Counted from the stretch's first letter, positions 1 to 9,445 are shown. The stretch is 64,000 bases of DNA from an uncultured SAR116 cluster alpha proteobacterium (GCA_902625725.1 CACOCY010000003.1:62001-126000), one strand, 5' to 3'. A program made the numbers and translations. Notes: a model not told the origin generated them from the sequence alone.

Positions 1-389
1 ATAACCAAGGTCGAAAAGGATACGACGCTTATTTGGGCGAAAGAGGTGTAAAGTTATCCGGCGGTCAAAGGCAACGAATAGCACTTGCGCGTGCTATAAT
101 TAAGGACGCACCCATTCTGGTTCTCGATGAAGCTACTAGTGCACTCGACAGTGAGGTTGAGAGTGTTATACAAAAGTCGCTTGAACATATTATGGTTGGA
201 AAGACTGTTTTTGCTATTGCTCACCGTCTATCTACAATAGCCCATATGGACCGGATTATCGTACTAGAAGGCGGCCAAATAATAGAACAAGGAACTCATA
301 GTTCACTTCTGAAAAATAACGGCGTATACGCAAGTTATTGGAGTCGGCAATCTGGTGGGTTTATCGGTTTTGATATTGCAGCTGAATAA
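1..389 (+). CDS. ABC exporter (MsbA/multidrug type), C-terminal ATPase end, partial
   Basis: The reading frame is open from the first bases of the window, so the 5' part of the gene lies outside. What remains is the second half of an ABC nucleotide-binding domain: a [11 protein letters not shown] signature with [10 protein letters not shown], the Walker B stretch [14 protein letters not shown], and the H-loop AIAHRLSTI. This wording ([16 protein letters not shown]) is typical of exporters with a fused membrane domain (MsbA, ABCB type) rather than importers. They move lipids or drugs outward across the inner membrane. The substrate cannot be told from this fragment. The gene is followed by a T-rich stretch (about 394-440) with no convincing stem. 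Confidence 0.85.
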   Translation, partial: NQGRKGYDAYLGERGVKLSGGQRQRIALARAIIKDAPILVLDEATSALDSEVESVIQKSLEHIMVGKTVFAIAHRLSTIAHMDRIIVLEGGQIIEQGTHSSLLKNNGVYASYWSRQSGGFIGFDIAAE

Positions 390-604
390 AACTCTTTTTT
401 TGTCAATTTTTTCAAAAGTTTTTTTGTTTTGTTCTGTGACAATTAAGGCAAGCAAGACATTGAACTCAAATAATATTAAGGCATAAGTGCGTTTATGTTT
501 GCGGTGTGGTGCGAAAAAAACATTAGAGTTTGAAAAATTTTTGATTAGACTTCATAATGTTAACAATTGACAAAAAGCTTAAACAAGTTTTCATGGAGAC
601 TTTA

Positions 605-1747
605 ATGAACAACGATTATTCTAAAATAAAGAATGTTTTAAATAACCCCAAATCAGCATTAGGTGGCTCAAGAAGAAAGTTCATCGCTCATGGTGCTGCG
701 CTGGGCGCTGTTACCCTTTCCGCACCTTTCATCTCTAAAACTGCGAGTGCATCTACATCTGTTAATGTATTGGCTTTTGGAGGCTACGAAGAACCAGGAA
801 TGTTAAATGAGTTTGAAGAAAAAACAGGTATCACAGTAAACTTGAAAATACATGATGGCTCAGATGAAGAGATGATAGCCTTAATGGAAACATCATCACC
901 AGGAACATTTGATGTTATCACACCAACAAGCGCTTACATACCAAAAGCAATCGAAGATGGGATAATAGCCGAGTTGAACCCTGCCGATTTTCCATTAGAC
1001 GATTACTTTGATATTATTGCGAAATGGCCTCCTGTTTGGAAATCTGGGAAGCTGTACGCGATTGTTAATCGTTTTGGTTATTATGGAATTACCTATAATC
1101 ACAAAAAATTCTCGGAGTCGGATGTTTCCTCCTATGACATTCTTTTCGACTCCTCCGTGAAAGGGAGAGTAGCTCTTTTTGACTGGTTCCTTCCAAATAT
1201 GGGTTGCATGTCAAAATATAATGGCAACCCTAATCCGTATGATTTAGACTCAGCCGCATTTTCTGCACTCAATGACACGCTAATGAAACTTCGCCCTCAG
1301 GTTGGACTAGTAGGAAATACTAGCCAGGTGATCCAAGCGATGGCAGGTGGTTCATATGATCTCGCTATTGCAGGCGAATGGGTCCAAGCTGGAATGTATG
1401 ATGATGGCCTCCCATTCAAAGCCCTTGTTCCCGAGCAAGGAGGAGTAACATGGGACCAAGCTGTTTGTGTTTCCGCAACAACCCCGAATAAAGATAATGC
1501 TGTAAAATTTCTGCAATATGTAACGGGACCTGCCTTCCAGTCCAAACTTGCAATTGCTAAAACTTATTACAGTATGGTTCCTAACAAGAAGGCTGCTGTA
1601 ATGCTGCCTGATGATAAAAGAGAATTATTGAACTTATCAAACATTGATAAATTCGATGAGATCTTTATGGCAAATCTGTCACCGAGAAAGAGCCCTGACA
1701 ATCGAGACGAATGGATGGCTTCTTGGGAGAAGTTTAAAAACGCATAA
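605..1747 (+). CDS. ABC transporter substrate-binding protein, PotD-like, Tat-exported
   Basis: Periplasmic solute-binding protein of the spermidine/putrescine (PotD/PotF) type, 380 aa. The N-terminus has a twin-arginine signal (SRRKFIAHG at about residues 22-30) followed by a hydrophobic stretch ending in a TASA cleavage-like site near residue 49, so the protein is probably exported folded by Tat. I chose the ATG at 605 because GGAG lies at 595-598, six bases upstream; an in-frame ATG at 557 lacks such a site and would add 16 residues. Two matching permease genes follow at 3152 and 3994 and the ATPase gene is at 8389. A perfect hairpin directly follows the stop codon. The ligand is unknown; a polyamine, opine or similar cationic nitrogen compound fits the family. 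Confidence 0.88.
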   Translation: MNNDYSKIKNVLNNPKSALGGSRRKFIAHGAALGAVTLSAPFISKTASASTSVNVLAFGGYEEPGMLNEFEEKTGITVNLKIHDGSDEEMIALMETSSPGTFDVITPTSAYIPKAIEDGIIAELNPADFPLDDYFDIIAKWPPVWKSGKLYAIVNRFGYYGITYNHKKFSESDVSSYDILFDSSVKGRVALFDWFLPNMGCMSKYNGNPNPYDLDSAAFSALNDTLMKLRPQVGLVGNTSQVIQAMAGGSYDLAIAGEWVQAGMYDDGLPFKALVPEQGGVTWDQAVCVSATTPNKDNAVKFLQYVTGPAFQSKLAIAKTYYSMVPNKKAAVMLPDDKRELLNLSNIDKFDEIFMANLSPRKSPDNRDEWMASWEKFKNA

Positions 1748-1756
1748 ATCCAATTA

Positions 1757-1785
1757 ATTGATGGCTGCAACATGCAGCCATCAAT
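1757..1785 (+). promoter_or_regulatory. 13-bp perfect intercistronic hairpin after the binding-protein gene
   Basis: Bases 1757-1769 and 1773-1785 are exact reverse complements (arm core TTGATGGCTGCA) separated by the three bases ACA. No U-run follows, so it is not a standard Rho-independent terminator. It sits 10 bases after the binding-protein stop and ends 15 bases before the next ATG. In ABC importer operons such stem-loops commonly stabilise the upstream message, giving more binding protein than permease; that role is inferred here. Confidence 0.7.
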
Positions 1786-1800
1786 GTCCATAGGTAAAAA

Positions 1801-3147
1801 ATGAAATATATTAGTCTTTCCCAAACCATTGAACCCCACTGGTTTTGGGATTCGTTTCCACTTGTCTCACAATCTTATGAAGACGGAGATGAATTTCAAG
1901 AATTCGGTTTTCGCTGGGCTGGTAGGGGTTTCACTTACGCAAGTGCTCCTGGCTGGCACTTCCCTGATGAGCCATCATTAGATGATTTAGATATTGACAA
2001 CTTTGCGGGTGTAGCTGAGGTGATCGATTTATCGGAGAGTGCTGACAAGGGTTTCGTTGCAGCTGGAGATTTTACAAACAAAATTGGACTTGGGCCTTTG
2101 TCGAGAATAATAATCCTCAAAACAGGACATGCTGGAAAAATTCCGCTCCGGCGACGTGAATATTTTACAGAAACACCCAAACTAGCTCCAGCAATAGCCG
2201 AAATCGCTGCTGAGCGAGGGGTGAAGAATATTTGTGTCGATTTTTCTTGTGATAGCTTTGAAAGCAAACGAGAGGATCTAACGAATGGAATATTTAATCC
2301 AAATACAGAACTTCGTGATAGGGCACATCAAGCCGGATTAGTAGTGACTGAAAACCTGTGCAACTTAGAACAAATTGGGTCAAAAATTTTTCTCTTAGCC
2401 CTTCCTATAAAGGGCGAGGGTATGACTACATCACCAACGAGACCGGTTGCTTTAACTTCTTGGCCATCAGATAATCCCTCTATATTTGACGTTTCAACAC
2501 CATTATTAAACCACTGGCGTTGGAGAATGGAAATATGGCGTGAAAAAATAGAAGACGAAACCGGGTACTTGGACCAAACTCAGTATATTCAATCTGGACA
2601 CGCATTTACCCATTGTGACGCGCCTAGGCATATGGAACAAAAAGGACCAACTATACAGGAACTTCCAAATATGGGATTAGACCTTTTTTTGGGAGATGCC
2701 TCAATAATAGATATATCAGATATAGAATTACCCTCACCAGTAACAGCTGAATTACTAGAGCGACGCTCAGGGGGAAAAATAGAAACAAATAAGCGCATCA
2801 TTCTTAGAAGTGACCTAACAAATCGACTGGGTTATAGATCAACGCGTTGGCACACTCACGCGCCAAATATTGACCCTTCTGCCGCAGATTGGCTAATAGC
2901 AAAAAAACCTGCTGCTATATGTTTGGACTTTCCTCAAGATTTTATAGCCCGAGAAATGCCAGGTAGACACGTTTATAACCACGAATTTGAAATTCATCAT
3001 AAGATATTTCAGGCTGGTATTCCTTTTATTGAAGACCTAAAAGACTTGGGGGAGGTAAAACAAGACAATATGTTTTTGGCTGCCGTACCTCTTAAAATGA
3101 CATGTATTGATGGGGCTCCAATGAGAGCCATAATAATTAATTGGTAA
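1801..3147 (+). CDS. Tandem-domain cyclase-family metal hydrolase (kynurenine formamidase-like)
   Basis: 448 aa built from two copies of the 'putative cyclase' fold (KynB, isatin hydrolase family), each about 215-225 residues. The C-terminal copy has the metal-binding motif intact: T270-H-C-D-A-P-R-H277. The N-terminal copy has FTYASAP at residues 44-50, where the His and Asp of the motif are replaced by Tyr and Ser, so this half is probably inactive or structural. Both halves end in similar strings (LLALPIKGEGM and LAAVPLKMTCIDGAP), which supports an internal duplication. Family members hydrolyse amide or cyclic amide bonds. Lying between the binding-protein and permease genes, it probably acts on the imported compound or its product. 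Substrate unknown. Confidence 0.75.
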   Translation: MKYISLSQTIEPHWFWDSFPLVSQSYEDGDEFQEFGFRWAGRGFTYASAPGWHFPDEPSLDDLDIDNFAGVAEVIDLSESADKGFVAAGDFTNKIGLGPLSRIIILKTGHAGKIPLRRREYFTETPKLAPAIAEIAAERGVKNICVDFSCDSFESKREDLTNGIFNPNTELRDRAHQAGLVVTENLCNLEQIGSKIFLLALPIKGEGMTTSPTRPVALTSWPSDNPSIFDVSTPLLNHWRWRMEIWREKIEDETGYLDQTQYIQSGHAFTHCDAPRHMEQKGPTIQELPNMGLDLFLGDASIIDISDIELPSPVTAELLERRSGGKIETNKRIILRSDLTNRLGYRSTRWHTHAPNIDPSAADWLIAKKPAAICLDFPQDFIAREMPGRHVYNHEFEIHHKIFQAGIPFIEDLKDLGEVKQDNMFLAAVPLKMTCIDGAPMRAIIINW

Positions 3148-3151
3148 AAAA

Positions 3152-3997
3152 ATGGGAAATTCGTCAAATACAATAAATCCTTGGCCTTTCCTATTACCTG
3201 CCCTCTTGTTATGCATTTTGTTTTTTTTGATTCCCACCGTGAATATGGTTGTTCTGAGTCTTACCACTGAAAATGGCTATGGATTAGATAATTTTAAGCT
3301 TTTTTTCAATACGCCTCATCTTACCCAAGCTCTATATCGAAGTATTATTTTGGCAATATCCGCTACAACGATAGGTAGCTTGGTTGCTTGGCCTTTAGCT
3401 TATTTTATTGTATTTTGTGTTAATAAAAAATGGCGCCCTTTATTTCTTCTTGCTATTCTTGCTCCATTTTGGACTAGTTTCACAATTAGAGCATTCTCAT
3501 GGCAGCTAGTTCTCTCTGATAATGGTGTTATGGCATGGTTTTTTGAATTAATAACGGGAATATCTGTGACTCTAGGTATTTTATATACCATGAATGCATC
3601 GATATTTGGATTAGCACTTTTTTGTTCTATGCTAACAACTTTTACTCTTTACGGTGCCTTAGTATCTATCGACATAAAGTTAATTGAGGCTGCTTCAAAT
3701 TTAGGCGCTAAACCACTTAGTATTTTCAAAGATATCATATTTCCTCTAGGCCTGCCTGGATGGATGGCCGGCATATTTTTATCTTTTATTGTTTGTGTTG
3801 GTGATTACGCTGTACCCACTTTATTGGGCGGGGGTCTAAAACCTGTGTTAGCACAAATAATGTTATCCATTCTTAAGGGTACTTATGACCTATCACAGGC
3901 AGCAACTATTGCAATTATACTTGCGATGACAGTCATTCTGTGCGGATTACCGCTAATTGTTTACGGTCTTCTCAGAAGAAACAGGTTAAGTGTATGA
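3152..3997 (+). CDS. ABC transporter permease, PotB-like
   Basis: Inner-membrane permease, 281 aa, with about six hydrophobic segments and the cytoplasmic EAA loop (IEAASNLGAKPLSIFKDIIFP, about residues 175-195) that contacts the ATPase. The N-terminus LLPALLLCILFFLIPTVNM and the overall pattern are those of PotB/PotH in polyamine-type importers. It starts four bases after the cyclase stop and ends in an ATGA overlap with the next permease gene, so the two membrane subunits are translationally coupled and probably form a heterodimer. Confidence 0.88.
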   Translation: MGNSSNTINPWPFLLPALLLCILFFLIPTVNMVVLSLTTENGYGLDNFKLFFNTPHLTQALYRSIILAISATTIGSLVAWPLAYFIVFCVNKKWRPLFLLAILAPFWTSFTIRAFSWQLVLSDNGVMAWFFELITGISVTLGILYTMNASIFGLALFCSMLTTFTLYGALVSIDIKLIEAASNLGAKPLSIFKDIIFPLGLPGWMAGIFLSFIVCVGDYAVPTLLGGGLKPVLAQIMLSILKGTYDLSQAATIAIILAMTVILCGLPLIVYGLLRRNRLSV

Positions 3998-4812
3998 ATA
4001 GTCTAATCGTAAATAAATTAATGTTATCTTTCCTAACAATTTTTTTCTGCTTTTCTCTGGTTGTTATATATTTGCCGATTTTAGTTATGATAATTTTTTC
4101 ATTCAATAGTGGCAAATATCAGACCCTTCCATTTAGAGAACCGACTTTCGAATGGTATATAAGTCTAATTGCTGATAACAGTTTTATTAACAGCTTTTTC
4201 ACTAGTCTAATGATGGCATCTCTTGCTAGTATTTTTGCAACTATATTAGGTTTTTTAGCTGCTTATGCGTTTAGCAAAGCAAAGGTCCCAGCCCACGCAC
4301 TACTATTTGGAATTGTTGTATGTCCTCTTGTGATTCCGATGATTTTGATTGGAATAGGCATGCGACTTCAGATCGTATCAATCGGTATTGAGCCTGCTCT
4401 TTGGCTGGTTTTACTTGGTCAAACCTTATATGTACTTCCTTTAGCCGTTATTAATTTAAAAAACCGAATAGATAAAATACCCAAATCTATGGAAGAGGCT
4501 TCAATATCTTTAGGGTCAACCAGAATAAAATCTATCGTGTTAATACTTGCCCCTATTTGTGCGCCTTCTATATTTGCAACAATATTGCTAACATTTACGT
4601 TTTCATTTGATGAATTTGTTATCGCTTATTTTTTAACAAACTTTGAAATCACTCTTCCAATTAGAATTTGGACCTCATTGGTGACAGGTTTCGAGCCAAA
4701 AATAAACGCTGTTGGGACTGCTGTTTTTATGTTCTCACTTACTTTAGGTCTTATAGCACAATTTATTTTGCTTTTTAAGCAAACAGAAATTCACAAAAAC
4801 AGAGCTCAATGA
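3994..4812 (+). CDS. ABC transporter permease, PotC-like
   Basis: Second inner-membrane subunit, 272 aa, PotC/PotI type, with an EAA loop (EEASISLGSTRIKSIVLILAP) near residues 165-185 and about six membrane segments. I set the start at the ATG at 3994, whose bases overlap the previous stop (ATGA); an in-frame ATG at 3940 would overlap the previous gene by 58 bases for no gain. It works with the 3152 permease, the 605 binding protein and the ATPase at 8389. Confidence 0.88.
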   Translation: MNSLIVNKLMLSFLTIFFCFSLVVIYLPILVMIIFSFNSGKYQTLPFREPTFEWYISLIADNSFINSFFTSLMMASLASIFATILGFLAAYAFSKAKVPAHALLFGIVVCPLVIPMILIGIGMRLQIVSIGIEPALWLVLLGQTLYVLPLAVINLKNRIDKIPKSMEEASISLGSTRIKSIVLILAPICAPSIFATILLTFTFSFDEFVIAYFLTNFEITLPIRIWTSLVTGFEPKINAVGTAVFMFSLTLGLIAQFILLFKQTEIHKNRAQ

Positions 4813-4828
4813 AAGAAATTTAAGTGTC

Positions 4829-5911
4829 ATGGAATTAAGAAGGTCGCCTACCTTAGAGATTGGAGAAAAAATCAAAGCCGCAAGCATTGATAATCGAAAA
4901 TTATGGTCTTTATCCACGCCTAATCTTCCTAGTTATGATGATACGCTTACAACAGGTCCAACATGGGGAAAACTTACACCTCCAGGTGGCATGCCTGAAC
5001 TAATCGAACACACGAAATCAACTCTTTTCAATAATTGGGGTCAAACAGAGCACGAAGTTATTATATCTGCAGGAGCAAAATCCGCATTGTTTGCTATTCT
5101 CAAAACCGTAACGAGCTCTCAAGACACAGTACTTTTGCCCTCACCTACCTGGCCCAGTTACTTTGATATCTGTATGGTTTCAGATTGCAAACCAATTGAA
5201 ATGCCCACAAAATTTTCAAATGGCTTTGAATTCGGCCTCTCAGAAGTAGAACAATCATTCATTAAACATAAATTTAAAGTTATAATGTTTAGTAACCCCA
5301 ATAATCCAGCCGGTATAATATATGACAACTATTTTCTATCTGGTTTAAAAGAGCTTGCACTAAAATATGGGTTTTATGTTGTTATTGATCAAAGCTTTTC
5401 AAAAATAACATTTGATAAAAATAAATGGTCTAGCTCAACTTGTGAGCTTTCAGAAAATATCTTTATAGTTGATTCATTTTCAAAGAATTTCCTTTTGCAA
5501 GGAGCAAGAGTTTCAGCAACATTGGTTCCAAAGAGTTTAGCCGAAAACTATACAAATATTCATCAAACTATTCTGAGCTCTGCTCCAGCACCTTCTCAGA
5601 TCATGGCCCTTAACGCAATTAAAAATAATTTGAAGATGCCTTCGTTAGTTGAACAGCGGGCTGAAACAAAAAAGTTTATGGAATTTCAAAATTGGAATTT
5701 TGTAGATCAAGCTGGATCGTTTTATTATTTCCCAAAAGTTGAAAATTATCCTGAACTTGAAAAGAGAGCATTTGCCAGTGATGTTCTACTTTTAAGGGGT
5801 GATATATTTGGCAAGGAATATAAAGATCACTTCCGATTGTGCTTTGCACGCCCAATATCTGAGTTAAAAATTATATTTAACAAATTAGATGGTACATTTA
5901 ATGGAAAATAA
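4829..5911 (+). CDS. Class I/II PLP-dependent aminotransferase
   Basis: 360 aa, fold type I PLP enzyme. SNPNNPAG (about residues 155-162) is the family's substrate/PLP contact, VVIDQSF supplies the Asp that pairs with the pyridine nitrogen, and the PLP Schiff-base lysine is K219 in SFSKNFLLQGAR. It is slightly short for the family (usually 370-400). Close relatives include HisC-like and other small aminotransferases, so the amino donor cannot be named. It is followed directly by the aldehyde dehydrogenase gene, whose start lies inside its 3' end. Transamination of an amine or amino acid followed by aldehyde oxidation is the obvious reading. Confidence 0.82.
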   Translation: MELRRSPTLEIGEKIKAASIDNRKLWSLSTPNLPSYDDTLTTGPTWGKLTPPGGMPELIEHTKSTLFNNWGQTEHEVIISAGAKSALFAILKTVTSSQDTVLLPSPTWPSYFDICMVSDCKPIEMPTKFSNGFEFGLSEVEQSFIKHKFKVIMFSNPNNPAGIIYDNYFLSGLKELALKYGFYVVIDQSFSKITFDKNKWSSSTCELSENIFIVDSFSKNFLLQGARVSATLVPKSLAENYTNIHQTILSSAPAPSQIMALNAIKNNLKMPSLVEQRAETKKFMEFQNWNFVDQAGSFYYFPKVENYPELEKRAFASDVLLLRGDIFGKEYKDHFRLCFARPISELKIIFNKLDGTFNGK

Positions 5912-7271
5912 AGAACATTTTGAGTGTATATCTCCTAATTCTGGGAAAACTTTTGATAAATGGACTGAGACATCGGTTACTCAATTTAATGATTCACTTG
6001 AACGTTTATATGATAAATCTTTTGCAGAATTGTCACCAACCTCAAGCAGAACCGCAGCACTAAGGATGTTATCGGATGCGATTGAGGAAGGACGAGAGGA
6101 GTTAGAAACTTTAATAATTGCAGAAGTTGGCAAAACAAAAGCCGAGGCAAACGCCGAAGTCGATTATGCTAAGTCATTTCTTATATATATGGCAAATTTA
6201 CTCTCGTCTGCGAGTTTTAAAGAAAGAATAGAAACTGGTCGTTTGGTACACACGGTTCCTTTGGGTCTTGGCTTATTAATAACCCCATATAATGATCCTT
6301 TAGCCGGAATTACCCGAAAAATCGCAAACTGCATTGGCTCTGGTGCTGGTGCGATAATCAAACCTCCTGAATTAGGAATCAAAACTGCCTCAAAATTAGA
6401 GGAGTTAGTCGGCCTCAAAAAACTTGACCATCTTATTTGTTTTCTTCGAACAAGAAACAGGGATATCATTAAAAAGCTTATGCATTCAAAAGAGGTTGGC
6501 GCGATAAGTTTTACTGGTTCAACTAAAGTAGGCAAAATTTTGTCTGAAAATGCCGGAAGCGCTCTTAAAAGATTTGTTGGTGAACTTGGTGGTATAAATC
6601 CATTTGTCATATTTTCAGATGCAAATGCCCAAAAAGCTGTAGAGGACTTAGTCGTCCGAAAAACAAAAGCAGCTGGCCAAGCATGCTCAGCTCAGAATAT
6701 TCTTTTTGTGGAGAAGAGTATAGCAAATGATGTTATTGGAATGATTGAACAAGAATTTTCAAAAATAGAGGCACTACCAACAGATAGATATGAGAATTCA
6801 ATAATGGGCCCTATTCGCACAAAAAGTGCATTAGAAAACCTTTATTCATTTGAAAAAGAATTAAAAAAGTCAGGTGCTAAATGCCTTATTAATGACAATC
6901 AAAAATATCATGGAGAAGGGTTTTTGTATAACCCAACGGCATATTTGTGCGAAGAACCAAATCTATTTATGGAATATGAAATTTTTGCACCTCTGCTGGG
7001 TATTTGCATTTTTGAAGATAGACAAGATTTAAAACAAATACTAAAGAAGAACAAACAACCTCTTGTACTTTACGCCTACTCAAAAGATCAGACATTTTTG
7101 CACGAGTTTATCACCTCATTAAATTATGGCTCAATAGGATTAAACAATACCGGGATACAAGGTGCCCAGGCTCCAACCGGAGGTTTCAGAGAAGCTGGCC
7201 TTGGCCGAGAAGGTGGAATATGGGGTTTAAACGAATTCGCTACAACAATTAACATTAAAGAAGTACTCTAA
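5901..7271 (+). CDS. NAD(P)-dependent aldehyde dehydrogenase
   Basis: 456 aa from the ATG at 5901 (another in-frame ATG is at 5889; neither has a clear ribosome site, and both overlap the end of the aminotransferase gene). The nucleotide-binding motif ISFTGSTKVGK is present. The general-base Glu lies in VGELGG and the catalytic Cys in AGQACSAQ, 34 residues apart, as in active ALDH enzymes. It would oxidise an aldehyde to an acid, plausibly the product of the neighbouring aminotransferase. The substrate is unknown; succinate-semialdehyde or betaine-aldehyde type enzymes belong to the same superfamily. Confidence 0.85.
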   Translation: MENKEHFECISPNSGKTFDKWTETSVTQFNDSLERLYDKSFAELSPTSSRTAALRMLSDAIEEGREELETLIIAEVGKTKAEANAEVDYAKSFLIYMANLLSSASFKERIETGRLVHTVPLGLGLLITPYNDPLAGITRKIANCIGSGAGAIIKPPELGIKTASKLEELVGLKKLDHLICFLRTRNRDIIKKLMHSKEVGAISFTGSTKVGKILSENAGSALKRFVGELGGINPFVIFSDANAQKAVEDLVVRKTKAAGQACSAQNILFVEKSIANDVIGMIEQEFSKIEALPTDRYENSIMGPIRTKSALENLYSFEKELKKSGAKCLINDNQKYHGEGFLYNPTAYLCEEPNLFMEYEIFAPLLGICIFEDRQDLKQILKKNKQPLVLYAYSKDQTFLHEFITSLNYGSIGLNNTGIQGAQAPTGGFREAGLGREGGIWGLNEFATTINIKEVL

Positions 7272-7288
7272 TTGAAATAAGGAAAAAA

Positions 7289-7666
7289 ATGATAGAAATA
7301 ATAACGACAGATAAAGCACCAGCCTCAACTTCTCCTGTATCACAAGGAACTAAAGGCGCTGGTATGGTATTTATTGGTGGTCAAATGCCAAGGGATATGA
7401 AAACAGGGAAAATAGTAGAGGGTGCACTTAACCAAGCACGTCTCTCTCTCAAACATTGTATTACCATACTTCGAGAGGCTGGGTCTGACGTAGAGGATGT
7501 TTTACTTGCAGTTGTTTATATGACAGATTTGTCGCAAAAAGATGCAGTAAATTTGGTCTTTTCGGAAGTTTTTGGTGACATGCCGCCAACCAGAAATCTT
7601 GTTGAAGTCTCAGACATTGGCGAGGGTACTATTGTTGAAATAGCGCTAACTGCGATAGCGCACTAG
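7289..7666 (+). CDS. RidA/YjgF-family enamine/imine deaminase
   Basis: 125 aa, the usual length for the RidA (YjgF/YER057c/UK114) family. Recognisable parts are FIGGQMPRD near the N-terminus, PPTRNLVEVSDI with the conserved Arg, and the C-terminal VEIALTAIAH. Family members form trimers and hydrolyse reactive enamine/imine intermediates released by PLP enzymes. Its place right after an aminotransferase and a dehydrogenase fits either clean-up of imines or a dedicated deamination step in this pathway. ATG at 7289 has only an A/G-rich leader (aaggaaaaaa). Confidence 0.88.
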   Translation: MIEIITTDKAPASTSPVSQGTKGAGMVFIGGQMPRDMKTGKIVEGALNQARLSLKHCITILREAGSDVEDVLLAVVYMTDLSQKDAVNLVFSEVFGDMPPTRNLVEVSDIGEGTIVEIALTAIAH

Positions 7667-7676
7667 AAAGGTTTTT

Positions 7677-8339
7677 TTATGAATAAACGAGTGATGCTTT
7701 TTCTATGTTTTCTAAAACATGCTTCTCAGTAAATATACGGGCATCAGATAAATTATTTTGTTCAATGAAATTTACTATTTGCTCATGATAAGTAAGAGAC
7801 CTCCTAGAAGGAAGAGAATGATGCATAAGTTGATACCTAACAGGAAGGGAGACTTCGTTTACAAGAGCGATTGTTTTCTTGAGTATATCATTATCAGCAA
7901 AATCAATTATCTGCTGATGAAAAAATATATTTTCTTGAAAATAATCAACGATATTATTTTGCTGAAAAGAGGCTTCCATTCTCTTATTCGACTCTTTAAG
8001 TGTTACAATCAAGGTATCAAGTTTTTTTCCCTCAAGCTCCAAAATAACAAGACCCTCAAGATTAGCTCTCAGTGTATAAATTTGCCGAATCTGCATCGGC
8101 GTATAATCACGAACTTTAAATCCCTTCCGTGGTTGGTGAACAACCAGACCTGTCTGCAACAAAAGGCGCAAGGATTCTCTTATTGGCCCTCTAGAGGAAC
8201 CGAATCGAAGACTAATTTCTTCCTCCCTGAGCGTCTGGTTTGGTTTAAGTGTTCCATCGATGATTCCCTCTCGGAGATCAGCAAATATGTAGTCGGAAAT
8301 AGTAGTTGGAAGTTTTGGTAACAGCATGCTCATCAACAA
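7677..8339 (-). CDS. GntR-family regulator with FCD ligand domain
   Basis: 220 aa. The N-terminal winged helix (about residues 10-80, with LREEEISLRFGSSRGPIRESL as recognition region) is followed by an all-helical FCD domain, whose expected metal-binding residues include His in FHQQIIDF, YHEQIV and EKHVLEN. FadR-subfamily proteins of this kind bind organic acids or amino-acid derivatives. It is the only minus-strand gene in the cluster and diverges from the ATPase gene across a 49-bp gap, so it most likely controls the surrounding transport and catabolic genes. Alternative starts are at 8333 and 8327. No clear operator palindrome was found in the gap. Confidence 0.85.
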   Translation of the reverse strand: MLMSMLLPKLPTTISDYIFADLREGIIDGTLKPNQTLREEEISLRFGSSRGPIRESLRLLLQTGLVVHQPRKGFKVRDYTPMQIRQIYTLRANLEGLVILELEGKKLDTLIVTLKESNKRMEASFQQNNIVDYFQENIFFHQQIIDFADNDILKKTIALVNEVSLPVRYQLMHHSLPSRRSLTYHEQIVNFIEQNNLSDARIFTEKHVLENIEKASLVYS

Positions 8340-8388
8340 TAAATAACACTACAAAAAAATTTAAATTAAATTTTACGGTAAGTCAAAG

Positions 8389-9441
8389 ATGTCAATGAAG
8401 TTAAAAAATATCAGAAAAAATTTTGGGAAAACCCGCGCTGTTGATAACGTATCAATTGAGATAGAGACTGGTGAATTCCTTACATTATTAGGGCCTTCTG
8501 GATGCGGTAAAACTACAATATTAAGAATTATCGCAGGATTAGAAAATGTCACGAGTGGTCAGGTTTTTCTGGAAGATGACGAGATTACCCATTTGAATCC
8601 GACTAAACGAGATATTTCTATAATGTTTCAAGACTATGCGTTGTTCCCACATATGAGTATAAGCGAAAATGTGTCATATGGCTTAAGAATGCGTGGCATT
8701 CGAAAAGCCGAGCGTAACAAACAAGCAATCGATTGGCTTGAAACAATGCAACTCTCCTCCGTTCAAAATAGATACCCATCTGAACTTTCAGGCGGACAAA
8801 GGCAGCGAGTAGCATTAGCAAGGGCTCTAATAACAAACCCAAAAATACTTTTGCTAGATGAACCCCTAAGTGCTTTAGATGCTAATCTTCGGATAAGACT
8901 CCGAGAAGAGCTTAGGAGAATTCACAAACAAGTTGGCACAACATTTGTTTGTGTTACACATGACCAAGAAGAAGCTATGGCATTAAGTGATAGAATTGCA
9001 ATCCTAAAGGATGGTCAAGTAGAACAAATTGGAACCCCGAATGAACTTTATGATCAACCAGCTTCCGAATTTGTTGCAAATTTTTTTGGTAAATGTGCTT
9101 TATGGCCTCTTAAACGTGATACAAAAAATAAAACAACAGCTTATCTTTCGGATAGTAATATAAAGTGCAAAACAAACATAATTGAGAAATCAGAAAAAAA
9201 TTACGCGGTTATTAGGCCTGAATTTTTACAAATTTCAAATGTGAATAAAAATGATAGCGACAAATTAAAAGGGAAGGTTCTTGATATTTTGACTAAAGGA
9301 GCCAGCAACCAAGTGACAGTTGAATTCCAAAATAAATTAGTTATTGATCTCAGCGTTCCCCGAAAACAAAAACTTCCTGAAATAAATGGGGATGTTCATG
9401 TAAAACTATTGCAGTCATATTTGCATGCAATAACAAACTAA
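8389..9441 (+). CDS. ABC transporter ATP-binding protein, PotA-like
   Basis: 350 aa. Walker A GPSGCGKT (residues 35-42), Q-loop MFQDYALFPHMS, signature [15 protein letters not shown], Walker B LLLDEPLSALD and H-loop CVTHDQEEA are all intact. The C-terminal 100 or so residues form the TOBE region found in PotA/UgpC-type importer ATPases. It is the only importer ATPase gene in the cluster and so should energise the permeases encoded at 3152 and 3994, although the GntR gene and the enzyme genes separate them. The class III aminotransferase gene begins four bases after its stop. Confidence 0.9.
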   Translation: MSMKLKNIRKNFGKTRAVDNVSIEIETGEFLTLLGPSGCGKTTILRIIAGLENVTSGQVFLEDDEITHLNPTKRDISIMFQDYALFPHMSISENVSYGLRMRGIRKAERNKQAIDWLETMQLSSVQNRYPSELSGGQRQRVALARALITNPKILLLDEPLSALDANLRIRLREELRRIHKQVGTTFVCVTHDQEEAMALSDRIAILKDGQVEQIGTPNELYDQPASEFVANFFGKCALWPLKRDTKNKTTAYLSDSNIKCKTNIIEKSEKNYAVIRPEFLQISNVNKNDSDKLKGKVLDILTKGASNQVTVEFQNKLVIDLSVPRKQKLPEINGDVHVKLLQSYLHAITN

Positions 9442-9445
9442 AATT

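Noticed and set aside
394-440. T-rich stretch after the ABC exporter as terminator
   Set aside because: No stem of useful strength precedes the T-runs.
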